Source: Nocardia anaemiae NBRC 100462 (GTDB lineage Bacteria; Actinomycetota; Actinomycetes; Mycobacteriales; Mycobacteriaceae). From it: a stretch of 64,000 nucleotides of DNA. The notes beneath the pieces were generated by a model. The model saw only the letters and a list, made by a program, of their open reading frames with translations, was not told the DNA's origin and made no database searches. The stretch is taken from contig NZ_BDAZ01000004.1 in NCBI RefSeq assembly GCF_001612725.1, forward strand, positions 124,001 to 188,000, in the 5' to 3' direction. A program made the translations under genes and the position numbers. Shown here in pieces: positions 18,593-26,247 of the stretch. The first letter of the stretch is position 1. Every line of letters begins with the position of its first letter.

Positions 18593-19741
18593 ATGAACCT
18601 GGAACTCTCCGACGAACAGGCCGCCGCCAAGCGCCTGGCCGCCGAATTCGTCGACCGCGAGATCGCGCCGCATGCGACGGAGTGGGACCGGACCGAATCC
18701 GTCGATACCGCGATCGTGCGCAAATTGGGCGAAGTCGGCTTCCTCGGCCTGACCATTCCCGAGGAGTACGGCGGCAGCGGCGGCGACCACCTCACCTACT
18801 GTCTGGTGCTGGAGGAACTCGGGCGCGCCGACTCCGCGGTGCGCGGAATCGTCTCGGTCTCTTTGGGTTTGGTCACCAAGTCGATCAACCACTACGGCAC
18901 CGATGAGCAGAAGCGCACCTGGCTGCCGCGCCTGACCGCAGGAGCCGCACTCGGCTGCTTCGGCCTCACCGAGCCCGAAACCGGTTCGGATGCGGCGCAA
19001 TTGCGCACCCGCGCGATCCGCGACGGTGACGACTGGGTGCTGTCCGGGACCAAGATGTTCATCACCAACGGCACCTGGGCCGATGTCGCCCTCGTTTTCG
19101 CACGCACCGGTGGCGAAGGGCACCGCGGCATCACCGCCTTCCTGGTCCCGACCGACTCCCCCGGCTTCACCGCCCGCACCATCCACGGCAAGCTCGGACT
19201 GCGCGGGCAAGCCACCGCCGAACTCGTACTCGACGGAGTTCGGATCCCCGACAGTGCCCGGTTGCACGATGAAGGCAAGGGTTTCACCGTCGCGATGGCG
19301 GCGTTGGCCAAGGGCCGGATGTCGGTGGCCGCCGGTTGTGTCGGTATCGCGCAGGCCTGCCTGGACGCCGCCGTCGGATATGCCACCGAGCGCGAACAAT
19401 TCGGCAAGCCGATCGCCGGGCATCAGCTGGTGCAGGAGTTGCTCGCCGATATCGCTCTCGACGTGGATGCGGCCCGGCTCCTGGTGTGGCGCGTCGCTGA
19501 TCTGATCGACCGCGGTGCCGAATTCGCCGTCGAATCGTCGAAGGCCAAATTGTTCGCGAGCGAGGCCGCGGTGCGCTCGGCCGACCGGGCGCTGCAGGTC
19601 TTCGGCGGTTATGGCTATATCGACGAATTCCCGGTCGGCAAATATCTGCGCGACGCCAAGGTGATGACCCTGTACGAGGGCACAAGCCAGATCCAGAAGC
19701 TGCTGATCGGGCGTGCGCTGACCGGAGTCAGCGCATTCTGA
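18593..19741 (+). CDS. Acyl-CoA dehydrogenase
   Basis: A 382-residue FAD-dependent acyl-CoA dehydrogenase, catalysing the alpha,beta-desaturation step of acyl-CoA oxidation. Seen: N-terminal helical domain from MNLELSDEQAAAKRLAAEF; the flavin-binding CFGLTEPETGSDAAQ and MFITNGTWADV; and the C-terminal FGGYGYIDEFPVGKYLRD followed by YEGTSQIQ, whose Glu is the catalytic base in short- and medium-chain members. The ATG at 18593 is used; GGAG lies 6 nt upstream. It is followed after 34 bp by a FabG-like dehydrogenase on the same strand, probably one operon. Chain-length preference is not predictable. Confidence 0.92.
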   Translation: MNLELSDEQAAAKRLAAEFVDREIAPHATEWDRTESVDTAIVRKLGEVGFLGLTIPEEYGGSGGDHLTYCLVLEELGRADSAVRGIVSVSLGLVTKSINHYGTDEQKRTWLPRLTAGAALGCFGLTEPETGSDAAQLRTRAIRDGDDWVLSGTKMFITNGTWADVALVFARTGGEGHRGITAFLVPTDSPGFTARTIHGKLGLRGQATAELVLDGVRIPDSARLHDEGKGFTVAMAALAKGRMSVAAGCVGIAQACLDAAVGYATEREQFGKPIAGHQLVQELLADIALDVDAARLLVWRVADLIDRGAEFAVESSKAKLFASEAAVRSADRALQVFGGYGYIDEFPVGKYLRDAKVMTLYEGTSQIQKLLIGRALTGVSAF

Positions 19742-19775
19742 TGACCGCCGTAGCAAACTCCGAGGAGGACGTTCG

Positions 19776-20528
19776 ATGACCAGATTCACCGACCGGGTCG
19801 CCGTTGTCACCGGCGCGGCACAGGGTATCGGCGCGGCCACCGCGCAACTGCTCGCCGCCCAGGGCGCACAGGTCGCGGTGCTCGACCGCAATGCGCCCGA
19901 GCACACCGCCGAACAGATCGTCGCGGCGGGCGGCGCGGCCCGCGGCTATCTCTGCGATGTCACCGACCGTGCCGCGGTGGAATCCGTATTCGCTGAAATC
20001 GCAACCGATCTCGGCGGTCCGCACATTCTGGTCAACAATGCGGGCATCACTCGCGATGATCTGTTCTTCCGGCTTTCCGAGGACGACTGGAATGCGGTAC
20101 TCGCGGTCAATCTGACCGGTGTCTTCCACTGCACACAGGCGGTGCAGGAGTACATGGTCGCCCAGCGTTACGGCAAGATCGTCTCGCTGTCCAGCCGCTC
20201 GGCGCTCGGCAATCGGGGCCAAGCCAACTACGCCGCCGCGAAGGCGGGCATCCAGGGCCTGACCGCGACGCTCGCGCTCGAGCTCGGGCCGTACAACATC
20301 AATGTCAATGCCGTCGCGCCCGGCTATATCGCCACCGCACTGACAGCCGCGACCGCCGACCGGGTCGGGCTCACGGCCGAGGACCACCAGAAGGCCGCGG
20401 CCGAACGGACTCCGCTCGGCCGAGTGGGGCAGCCCGAGGAGGTCGCCGCGGTGATCGCGTTCCTGGCCAGTGATGAGGCGTCCTATGTCAGCGGCCAGAC
20501 GTTGTACGTCAACGGCGGAGCACGCTGA
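19776..20528 (+). CDS. FabG-like short-chain dehydrogenase (3-oxoacyl reductase)
   Basis: A 250-residue classical SDR. Cofactor motif TGAAQGIG at residues 12-19, NNAG at 87-90, the catalytic Ser near 139, and YAAAK with Tyr152 and Lys156. The C-terminus GQTLYVNGGAR is the standard FabG ending, so it likely interconverts 3-hydroxyacyl and 3-oxoacyl thioesters. GAGGAGG lies well placed before the ATG. It follows the acyl-CoA dehydrogenase by 34 bp, fitting a beta-oxidation-like unit under the upstream TetR regulator (inference). Confidence 0.9.
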   Translation: MTRFTDRVAVVTGAAQGIGAATAQLLAAQGAQVAVLDRNAPEHTAEQIVAAGGAARGYLCDVTDRAAVESVFAEIATDLGGPHILVNNAGITRDDLFFRLSEDDWNAVLAVNLTGVFHCTQAVQEYMVAQRYGKIVSLSSRSALGNRGQANYAAAKAGIQGLTATLALELGPYNINVNAVAPGYIATALTAATADRVGLTAEDHQKAAAERTPLGRVGQPEEVAAVIAFLASDEASYVSGQTLYVNGGAR

Positions 20529-20613
20529 ATCCAGCGGTGGCGACCGATCGGTATGCGACGTGGGGTATGTTCGCCGTTCGCGGCGGCCGCCGCTGACGAC
20601 TAGGGAGCAACCC

Positions 20614-20820
20614 ATGCGTACCAGGGTGAATCACTTGTTCGCAGCCACGCTCGTCGCGGTATTCGGGAGCCTCATCGTGGTGGTCGGTCCCGCCGCCGTG
20701 GCCCAGCCGCCGCCGTCCGGGCCTACGCAGGACTGTCAGGTCGGAGACACTCAGATCCAGGGACCCTACATCTGCGTCTGCGGCGAAGACGGGCAATGGG
20801 CGTGTCACGAACGGAAATAG
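20614..20820 (+). CDS. Small secreted cysteine-containing protein
   Basis: A 68-residue protein with a clear signal peptide: MRTRVNHLF, the hydrophobic stretch AATLVAVFGSLIVVVGPAA, then the likely cleavage after AVA. The mature part is only about 38 residues, with four cysteines (DCQVGD, YICVCGED, WACHERK), probably forming two disulfides. Function unknown; I recognise no family. GGGAG lies 6 nt before the ATG at 20614. It stands alone between the FabG-like operon and a convergent SDR gene. The AQPPPSGP segment after the cleavage site looks like a flexible linker. Confidence 0.65.
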   Translation: MRTRVNHLFAATLVAVFGSLIVVVGPAAVAQPPPSGPTQDCQVGDTQIQGPYICVCGEDGQWACHERK

Positions 20821-20829
20821 GTCGGACGG

Positions 20830-21549
20830 TCACCAGGGCACCGGGCCCAGCCGATTGAAGAAGCCGCCGGTAGGGCCGTCGGAACCGATGGTAGCGAGAT
20901 GCACGATGGCATCGGTGCCCTCGGTGACCGTTTGATGGCCTGAGTTGCCGTTCAAATCCGTTGCGGTGTAACCGGGATCGGCGGCATTGACCCGCATCTG
21001 CGGCACTTCGCGGGAGTACTGCGTGGTGATCATGTTCAGCGCGGTCTTCGAGGACGGGTAGACCAGCCCGAGGATCTGCGATTCGATCCGGCTCGGATCA
21101 GCGGTGATTCCGATCGAACCGATGCCGCTGGACACCATCACGATGCGCGGGTTGGTGGCCGCGCGCAGCAGCGGGAGAAAGGCGTGGGTCACCTGCACGG
21201 GTCCGAAAACGTTGGTCTCGAAGACATTTCGGAAATCGGCGGCCACGGTATCGGCTGGAGTGGCGCGCGTACCGCCGATACCGGCGTTGTTGATCAGCAC
21301 GTCCAGGTGCGGCGTCCGGCCCGCGATGGTCTCGGTGGCGGCCGCGATCGATTCGACCGAAGTCACATCCAACTGGACGAATTCGACGTTCAATCCCTGT
21401 TCGGCGAGTTCGAAAGCGGCCGCCTTGCCTCGCTCGACATCGCGGGCACCGAGGAATACCTGCCAGCCGAGTTCGGCCAGCCGCCGGACCGTCTCGCGGC
21501 CGATTCCCTTGTTCGCCCCGGTCACCAGGGCTGTTGTCGTATTGGTCAT
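20830..21549 (-). CDS. Short-chain dehydrogenase (carbonyl-reductase-like)
   Basis: A 239-residue SDR. TGANKGIGRE near the N-terminus is the cofactor motif, LDVLINNAGIG the structural NNAG, and YPSSKTALN the catalytic Tyr and Lys. The short length and loop pattern resemble carbonyl reductase-like SDRs that reduce small carbonyls with NADPH. The ATG at 21549 (MTNTTTALVTG) is used; an upstream in-frame start at 21570 is less likely. It is divergent, at 102 bp, from an XRE/MmyB-type regulator that probably controls it. Confidence 0.85.
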   Translation of the reverse strand: MTNTTTALVTGANKGIGRETVRRLAELGWQVFLGARDVERGKAAAFELAEQGLNVEFVQLDVTSVESIAAATETIAGRTPHLDVLINNAGIGGTRATPADTVAADFRNVFETNVFGPVQVTHAFLPLLRAATNPRIVMVSSGIGSIGITADPSRIESQILGLVYPSSKTALNMITTQYSREVPQMRVNAADPGYTATDLNGNSGHQTVTEGTDAIVHLATIGSDGPTGGFFNRLGPVPW

Positions 21550-21651
21550 GACTCGACCCTGGCCTGCCACCCGAATCCGGCTCCAGGGCCGATAACTCCT
21601 GGGACCGGCGGTACCACCCCGGCGCCCGCGCGCTGCGGCATCATCGAGGCT

Positions 21652-22521
21652 ATGGATCGCGCCGAACTCGCCAAGCTGCTGCGCCAGGCGCGGGCCCGGG
21701 TGCGGCCGCGCGATGTCGGGCTGCCCAGTGGTTTGCGTCGCCAGGTGCCGGGGCTGCGGCGCGAAGAGGTCGCGCAGCTGGCCGGTGTCAGCGTCGACTA
21801 TGTGGTCCGGCTCGAACAGGGGCGCGGACCGCGACCGTCGGTTGCGGTGCTCGGCGCACTCGCCCGCGCCCTACGGCTCGCCGATCCCGAACGCGATCTG
21901 CTGTTCCGGCTGGCCGGTTCGGCGCCACCACAGGAAGGCCGCATCAATATGGTGGTGCGCCCCAGCGTGCTGCGGCTGTTGGATCGGATGGCCGATCTGC
22001 CCGCGCTGGTGATCTCCGCGAAAGCCGATGTGCTGGCTTGGAATTCGATGGCCGCGGCACTGCTCGGGGACTTCTCGGCATGGTCGCCCGCCCGGCGCAA
22101 CATCATCTGGCAGTCCTTCCTCGGCACCGAACCCTCCCGCGTGGTCTTCACACCCGCCGAGGCCGAGGCGGCCGCCGAATCCTGGGTCAGTTCGCTGCGC
22201 AGCGCGAAGGCGGCCTATCCCGACGATCCGGATCTGGCTCGCCTCATCGCCGAACTACGTTCGCGCAGTCCGCGATTCGACCGTTTGTGGCGCGAAGGCA
22301 GCACCGGGAACTGGCGCAGCGCCACCAAGACCATCGATCACCCCGAGATCGGGCGGTTGATCCTGGATTGCGATGCGCTGTTCGTCCCCGACAGCGACCA
22401 GGCGGTAGTCGTGTACTCCGCCGCACCCGACACCCCCGCCGCCTCGGCACTCGAGTTGCTCCGCATCACCGGCACCCAGCAACTGACCGAGCAGCGCTGG
22501 CGCCCGGCCTCCAGCAACTAG
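21652..22521 (+). CDS. XRE-family regulator with MmyB-like ligand domain
   Basis: A 289-residue regulator. The N-terminal helix-turn-helix reads LRREEVAQLAGVSVDYVVR, the signature of the MmyB-type subgroup. The C-terminal domain from about residue 110 (RLLDRMADLPALVISAKADV) is the PAS-like MmyB ligand-binding region, described as binding hydrophobic ligands in some members. It is divergent from an SDR gene 102 bp away, a recurrent pairing in actinomycetes. The 3' end overlaps the first unit of a 35-bp triple tandem repeat, which also contains its stop codon and extends about 60 bp beyond. Confidence 0.88.
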   Translation: MDRAELAKLLRQARARVRPRDVGLPSGLRRQVPGLRREEVAQLAGVSVDYVVRLEQGRGPRPSVAVLGALARALRLADPERDLLFRLAGSAPPQEGRINMVVRPSVLRLLDRMADLPALVISAKADVLAWNSMAAALLGDFSAWSPARRNIIWQSFLGTEPSRVVFTPAEAEAAAESWVSSLRSAKAAYPDDPDLARLIAELRSRSPRFDRLWREGSTGNWRSATKTIDHPEIGRLILDCDALFVPDSDQAVVVYSAAPDTPAASALELLRITGTQQLTEQRWRPASSN

Positions 22522-22581
22522 CCGAGCAGCACTAGCACCCAGCACGCAGCAACTGGCCGAGCAGCGCAAGCGCCAGGCGGT
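22477..22581. repeat. 35-bp tandem repeat, three imperfect units
   Basis: Three units start at 22477, 22512 and 22547, each beginning CAGCAACT and continuing CCGAGCAGC. The period is exactly 35 bp. Unit 1 is inside the XRE gene and unit 2 carries its TAG stop. Units 1 and 2 differ mainly by G-to-A changes at corresponding positions. Because 35 is not a multiple of three, the duplications shift frame and may have changed the protein's C-terminus. Confidence 0.75.
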
Positions 22582-22744
22582 CCATCGCGACAGCCGACTG
22601 GGCGGCCGAAAAGCTCCTGCCGCATAGCTTTTCAGGACCTCGCAAAGGGTATACGTTCTGCGAGGTGGCCACCGGGTATGCGACGGGCCCGAAGCTGTGC
22701 GAGGAGGTGGACGCTACCCGCGTGGCGCGGGGCGCCAGCCGTCG

Positions 22745-23257
22745 TCACCGCCGAGGGTGCAGCAGCAGTTCGGCGATAGCTTGCACGCGGGCGCGGGTGA
22801 TGCCCATTCTCTGTTCCACGGCCAACGGGTGGTCGGTCGGTTCGAGTTCCACGGTCGGACGAACACCGACGGGCTGACTGTGCACCTTGGCCTTCAAGTT
22901 CAGAGTCGTCGGTTCGTATGCGGGCAACTCGGTGGACAGCCAGCCGAAATAGGGTGGCTCCTGTATCCGCTCGGGGCTGGTCCACAACTCCGTCGCGCGG
23001 GCGAAGCTGGACTCGCTCAGTGAAACCCATACGCCCCATTCGAATTCGTTCCCTGAGTCCGCGATGGGCAGGATCAGGCGCGCCCGGATGAAGAAGTGTT
23101 CGCCGCCGATCACACACTGCTCGTCGCCGAGGACGTTTCCCGAGCCGCCCGCCAGGCCCTCGTTCCAGTACGCGGGCGCCACCGTGCCATAGCTGAATGG
23201 CAGTCCATCGTGTTCCTGGCCGCAGCATGAGCACAGAAATCCTGGATCCGTTGACAT
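22745..23257 (-). CDS. DUF2199 domain protein
   Basis: A 170-residue protein of the DUF2199 family, function unknown. It starts MSTDPGFLCSCCGQEHDGLP; the CxCC..H arrangement could bind a metal. The middle part ERIQEPPYFGWLSTELPAYE and the tail PTDHPLAVEQRMGITRARVQ are typical of the family. A longer in-frame extension upstream lacks protein-like composition, so I set the start at the ATG at 23257. It is an apparently solitary leftward gene. The intervals before and after (about 125 and 220 bp) hold nothing else I recognise, apart from the repeat at 22477-22581. Confidence 0.75.
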   Translation of the reverse strand: MSTDPGFLCSCCGQEHDGLPFSYGTVAPAYWNEGLAGGSGNVLGDEQCVIGGEHFFIRARLILPIADSGNEFEWGVWVSLSESSFARATELWTSPERIQEPPYFGWLSTELPAYEPTTLNLKAKVHSQPVGVRPTVELEPTDHPLAVEQRMGITRARVQAIAELLLHPRR

Positions 23258-23382
23258 GCCGACAGCATAGAAATGCGACTTCCCGCTATCGATGGCGGCT
23301 GTCAGGCGATCGATAAGCCCCGATCGTCCGGTTTCCGCTTCTAGCGGCAATCGGGTCGAACTGTGGCAATCCGGTCGTGGTG

Positions 23383-24039
23383 CTATCCGGCGAACTCGTC
23401 GGCGAGGGTGTTCCAGAACATGAGTTCGTAGTTCTGGAAGAGTCTGGCGTACAGATGGGCGTCGCTCGGATTCAATTGTCCGGTGTCGATTCCGGACTGG
23501 ATGGCGGCGAGGGCTCGCTGTTCGTATTCGGGGGTGTCGGCGGCGAAGAAGTCGAAGAATGCGCAGGCCGGGTCGTCGAACTCGTAGTTGGTGCGCATGC
23601 TGTCGGCGACCGCTCGGCAGTAGCGGCCGAAGGTGGCGACATTCGCGTAGATACCGGCAGCCGCCGCGGAGGGCTCGGCGTTGAGTGCCAACCACGCGAC
23701 ATAGGCGGGATAGGCCTGACAACCCGCTCTGGGGAGTTCCATGCCCTGATCTGGTCCGACCGCCGCCACGAGTGCGTCCAACAGGGCCAGTGCCTGCTGC
23801 TCGCCGGGCGGGAGGCCGTCGAGGAACGCTCTGACATGCGGGTCGTCCGCCCGCGCCGCCATGGCGTGGAAGCTGCGCCAGTCGCTGCTGGTGATGCGCT
23901 GTTCCTCGGCGGCGATCGCCGCGAAGACCGCGCGCGGCGCCTTGCCCGCCGAGATGAGCGGAACCATGCGATTGTCGTCGTCGTGCGGGGCCAGCTCGGC
24001 CTGGATCCCGTAGAGCAGGTCACGAGCGGTAAGGGTCAT
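23383..24039 (-). CDS. TenA/PqqC-like helical protein
   Basis: A 218-residue all-helical protein resembling the TenA/THI-4/PQQC family. Family members include thiaminase II and haem-oxygenase-like proteins of varied function. Seen: ARDLLYGIQAELAPHDDDNR, the helix YANVATFGRYCRAVADSMRT, and YELMFWNTLADEF at the end, all in the expected order. The catalytic cysteine of true TenA is not evident, so thiamin salvage is unlikely. GGGAGG lies 7 nt before the ATG at 24039. It lies 61 bp downstream of the HxlR gene on the same strand. Confidence 0.65.
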   Translation of the reverse strand: MTLTARDLLYGIQAELAPHDDDNRMVPLISAGKAPRAVFAAIAAEEQRITSSDWRSFHAMAARADDPHVRAFLDGLPPGEQQALALLDALVAAVGPDQGMELPRAGCQAYPAYVAWLALNAEPSAAAAGIYANVATFGRYCRAVADSMRTNYEFDDPACAFFDFFAADTPEYEQRALAAIQSGIDTGQLNPSDAHLYARLFQNYELMFWNTLADEFAG

Positions 24040-24100
24040 CGGGAACCTCCCTGTGGGAATGCTTCCATTCAAGCGCTGTTCGCCCGCCCGCGACAGGTGT

Positions 24101-24511
24101 TCAGTCGCCGTGCTCCGCATCCCAGTGTCGGCGGGCGTCGGCGATGCGGTCCTTGTGCTCGCGCGACCAGTCGGCAAGCGCGCCGATGGCCGCAGCCAGG
24201 CTCTGGCCGGTCTCGGTGAGCCGGTATTCGACCTGTGGTGGGATCGTCGGGTAAGCGATCCGCTCCACCATGCCGTCGCGGCACAAGCGCTTGGTGGTCA
24301 GTGTCAGCATCCGCTGTGAGATACCCGGAATCGCCCGCTCCAACTCGCGGAAACGCCGCACTCCTTTGCTCAGTTCGACGATCACCAATACCGTCCACCG
24401 ATCCCCCAACCGGTCGAGCACATCGCGGATGCCGCAGTCGTCATCGCCACAGGGCCCGTCGGGAATAGTGCCCGCGACCTGCGCGGTGACCGCCGTGTTC
24501 GTGACCGACAT
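24101..24511 (-). CDS. HxlR-family winged-helix regulator
   Basis: A 136-residue MarR-like regulator of the HxlR family. Cys-containing N-terminus (PCGDDDCGIRDVLDRLGDRW), then WTVLVIVELSKGVRRFRELE and the recognition helix region GISQRMLTLTTKRLCRDG, ending in the wing PPQVEYRLTETGQSL. HxlR members often sense electrophiles or aldehydes through cysteines (family knowledge). GGAGG precedes the ATG. It is divergent, 80 bp apart, from an NmrA-like NAD(P)-binding enzyme, a common pairing, and likely controls it. Confidence 0.9.
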   Translation of the reverse strand: MSVTNTAVTAQVAGTIPDGPCGDDDCGIRDVLDRLGDRWTVLVIVELSKGVRRFRELERAIPGISQRMLTLTTKRLCRDGMVERIAYPTIPPQVEYRLTETGQSLAAAIGALADWSREHKDRIADARRHWDAEHGD

Positions 24512-24591
24512 GAAAGTGCCTCCTTATGCCGCGCGCCGCGGCCGCCGATGCTGGGTCGAATCCAGCAACTACAACAATCGGGAGTGTTGCG

Positions 24592-25500
24592 ATGATCCTG
24601 GTAACCGGCATCTCCGGAGCCCTCGGCGGCCTCGTCCACCGCGGCCTGTCCACCCTCGACGACCTGACAGTAGCGGCGGGCAGCCGCTCCGGTGACGACA
24701 TCACCACGCGCCGTATCGATTTCGACGACCCGGCGACGCTGTCCACCGGCCTGCGGGATGTCGATGTCCTGGTCCTGATTTCGGCCGGATACGCCGAAGA
24801 CGATGTGGTGTTGGCCCGCCACGGTGCGGTGATCGACGCCGCCGTGGCGGCCGGTGTCCGGCACGTGATCTACACCAGTCTCGCGGGATCCGGCGATCTG
24901 ATGACGATCGCCCTGCCACACCGCTGGACCGAAAAGCGCCTGGCCGCAGCGCCTTTCGACGTGACCGTCCTGCGCAATGGCCTCTACGCGGAGGTGCCGG
25001 TCGGACTCGCCGTCGCCGGTGCCGCCTCCTCGGCCGAATCGGATGTATTCGCGGCGGCATTCGGCACCGGCCGGATCTCGGTGGTGGCGCGCGAGGATCT
25101 GGCCGAGGTGGCCGTTCGGGTAGCCGCGGAAACCGAGCGTGATCTGGCCGCAGGGCAGCCCAGCAGACATGCGGGCAAGGTATACGAGCTCGAGGGTGTG
25201 ACCGCGATCGGCGGTCCGGATATCGCCGAGATCCTGAGCGAATCCCTCGCTCGCCCAGTCCGATACGCGCCGATATCGCTCGGCGAAATGCGGGATATGT
25301 TGCAGGGCAGCGGATTGGAGCCATACCAGATCACGCATACCCTCTCGCTGTTCGCGAATCTCGGTGCCGGACTACTCGAGGCATCGAGCACCGACCTCCT
25401 CGAGCTGCTGCCGAGCGCACCGCGCGACGTTCGGACACTCATCACCGACGCCGTGCAGGCGGGCGGGTTTCAGTCGGCATCGGTAAACGCGTCGCGCTGA
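24592..25500 (+). CDS. NmrA/QorB-like NAD(P)-binding oxidoreductase
   Basis: A 302-residue atypical SDR. The cofactor-binding N-terminus is MILVTGISGALGGLVHRGL, followed by VDVLVLISAGYAED and HVIYTSLAGS, as in the NmrA/QorB group of NAD(P)H quinone or redox sensor proteins. It lacks the classical YxxxK catalytic pair, as is usual for this subgroup. The ATG at 24592 has GGGAG about 9 nt upstream; an upstream frame is open but not protein-like. It is divergent from the HxlR gene. Its 3' end borders the Tn3 remnant that starts within about 30 bp. Confidence 0.85.
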   Translation: MILVTGISGALGGLVHRGLSTLDDLTVAAGSRSGDDITTRRIDFDDPATLSTGLRDVDVLVLISAGYAEDDVVLARHGAVIDAAVAAGVRHVIYTSLAGSGDLMTIALPHRWTEKRLAAAPFDVTVLRNGLYAEVPVGLAVAGAASSAESDVFAAAFGTGRISVVAREDLAEVAVRVAAETERDLAAGQPSRHAGKVYELEGVTAIGGPDIAEILSESLARPVRYAPISLGEMRDMLQGSGLEPYQITHTLSLFANLGAGLLEASSTDLLELLPSAPRDVRTLITDAVQAGGFQSASVNASR

Positions 25501-25531
25501 ACGGCAGGCCGGGTGAGGCCACGAATGTCCA

Positions 25532-25753
25532 GTCGCCACCGCGCTCGAGGAGTACGGTGCCCTGCGCCGCACCGTCTACGCCGCCCGCTACCTGTCCGAT
25601 CCAGACTATCGGCGCAAGATCTCCCGCCAGCTCAACAAGGGCGAATCCCTGCACGCGCTGCGCCGAGACCTGCTGTACGCGCACGAGGGCACGATCCGCG
25701 CCCGCCAACTCGACGACCAGACCGAGCAAGCCTGGTGCCTGCCCCTGGCCACC
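25532..25753 (+). pseudogene. Tn3-family transposase remnant, internal segment
   Basis: A 222-bp piece of a Tn3-family TnpA gene. The reading VATALEEYGALRRTVYAARY, then KISRQLNKGESLHALRRDL and EQAWCLPLAT, matches the conserved region just before the C-terminal domain. It has no start codon and stops matching at the LAT triplet, the point where the minus-strand copy (NAVIAWTTEYYG) and the downstream plus-strand copy resume. It is therefore the left part of a TnpA gene cut at one codon. Everything 5' of VATALEEYG is missing. Confidence 0.85.
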
Positions 25754-25764
25754 ATGGGCGGGTT

Positions 25765-25987
25765 CAGAACAGGTGTCGCGCACTCGCAGAGGCCGATAAC
25801 CGGTCGGCCCCAACTGGGTCGAGTTCGGCGTCGATGTCGACCTCGATGGCGCCGAAGAAGTTGATGTTCTCGCTGTGCGCCGGGCTGATGTGCGCGAGCA
25901 CTTCGTCATCGATCCGGCGTCCGGCTCGGCGCATCTGTTCCACGGCGAGCCCGTAATACTCTGTGGTCCAGGCGATTACGGCGTTGC
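25765..25987 (-). pseudogene. Tn3-family transposase C-terminal fragment, frameshifted
   Basis: Minus-strand copy of the TnpA C-terminus: NAVIAWTTEYYGLAVEQMRR, RRIDDEVLAHISPAHSENIN and FFGAIEVDIDAEL are readable. An extra A then shifts the frame (near 25813), and the rest, LGPTGYRPLRVRDT, is in another frame. It lies head-to-head with the plus-strand segment ending at 25753. Its 5' edge abuts the truncated alpha/beta hydrolase gene. Confidence 0.85.
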
Positions 25988-26247
25988 AGTGCCGGGCCCG
26001 GCACCCGGGAACCGGTGTCGCCGAACACACGGACCCGCGCACCGTCACCGAGATCGGTGACCACGGCGGCGGGATGCGGGCGGGTGCGTGCGGCAAGGCG
26101 GCGCATCAGCGGCAACGTGCGTGGGCTGACGGTTTCGCGGGGTAGTGCCAGCGCGTACGGGCGCAGGTCGCGGTGGTAGCGCCGGTACTGGCGGAACCGG
26201 ACAACCGGGTTCGTGCGGGTGGCCGGTGGGGTCGCTGCGCTGGTCAT
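25988..26247 (-). pseudogene. Truncated alpha/beta hydrolase gene
   Basis: The ATG at 26247 overlaps the P450 stop codon (ATGA), giving tight translational coupling. About 86 codons are readable: MTSAATPPATRTNPVVRFRQ, RDLRPYALALPRETVSPRT, then VVTDLGDGARVRVFGDTGS and RVPGPAL. At this point an alpha/beta hydrolase of the lipase/esterase type would continue into its HGGG oxyanion motif. Instead the frame runs into the inverted Tn3 transposase fragment, so the catalytic part is lost. The hydrolase identity is inferred from the N-terminal pattern only. Confidence 0.6.

Noticed and set aside
22477-22581. Possible CRISPR-like array
   Set aside because: The 35-bp units are contiguous tandem copies without spacers and begin inside a gene, so this is a tandem duplication.
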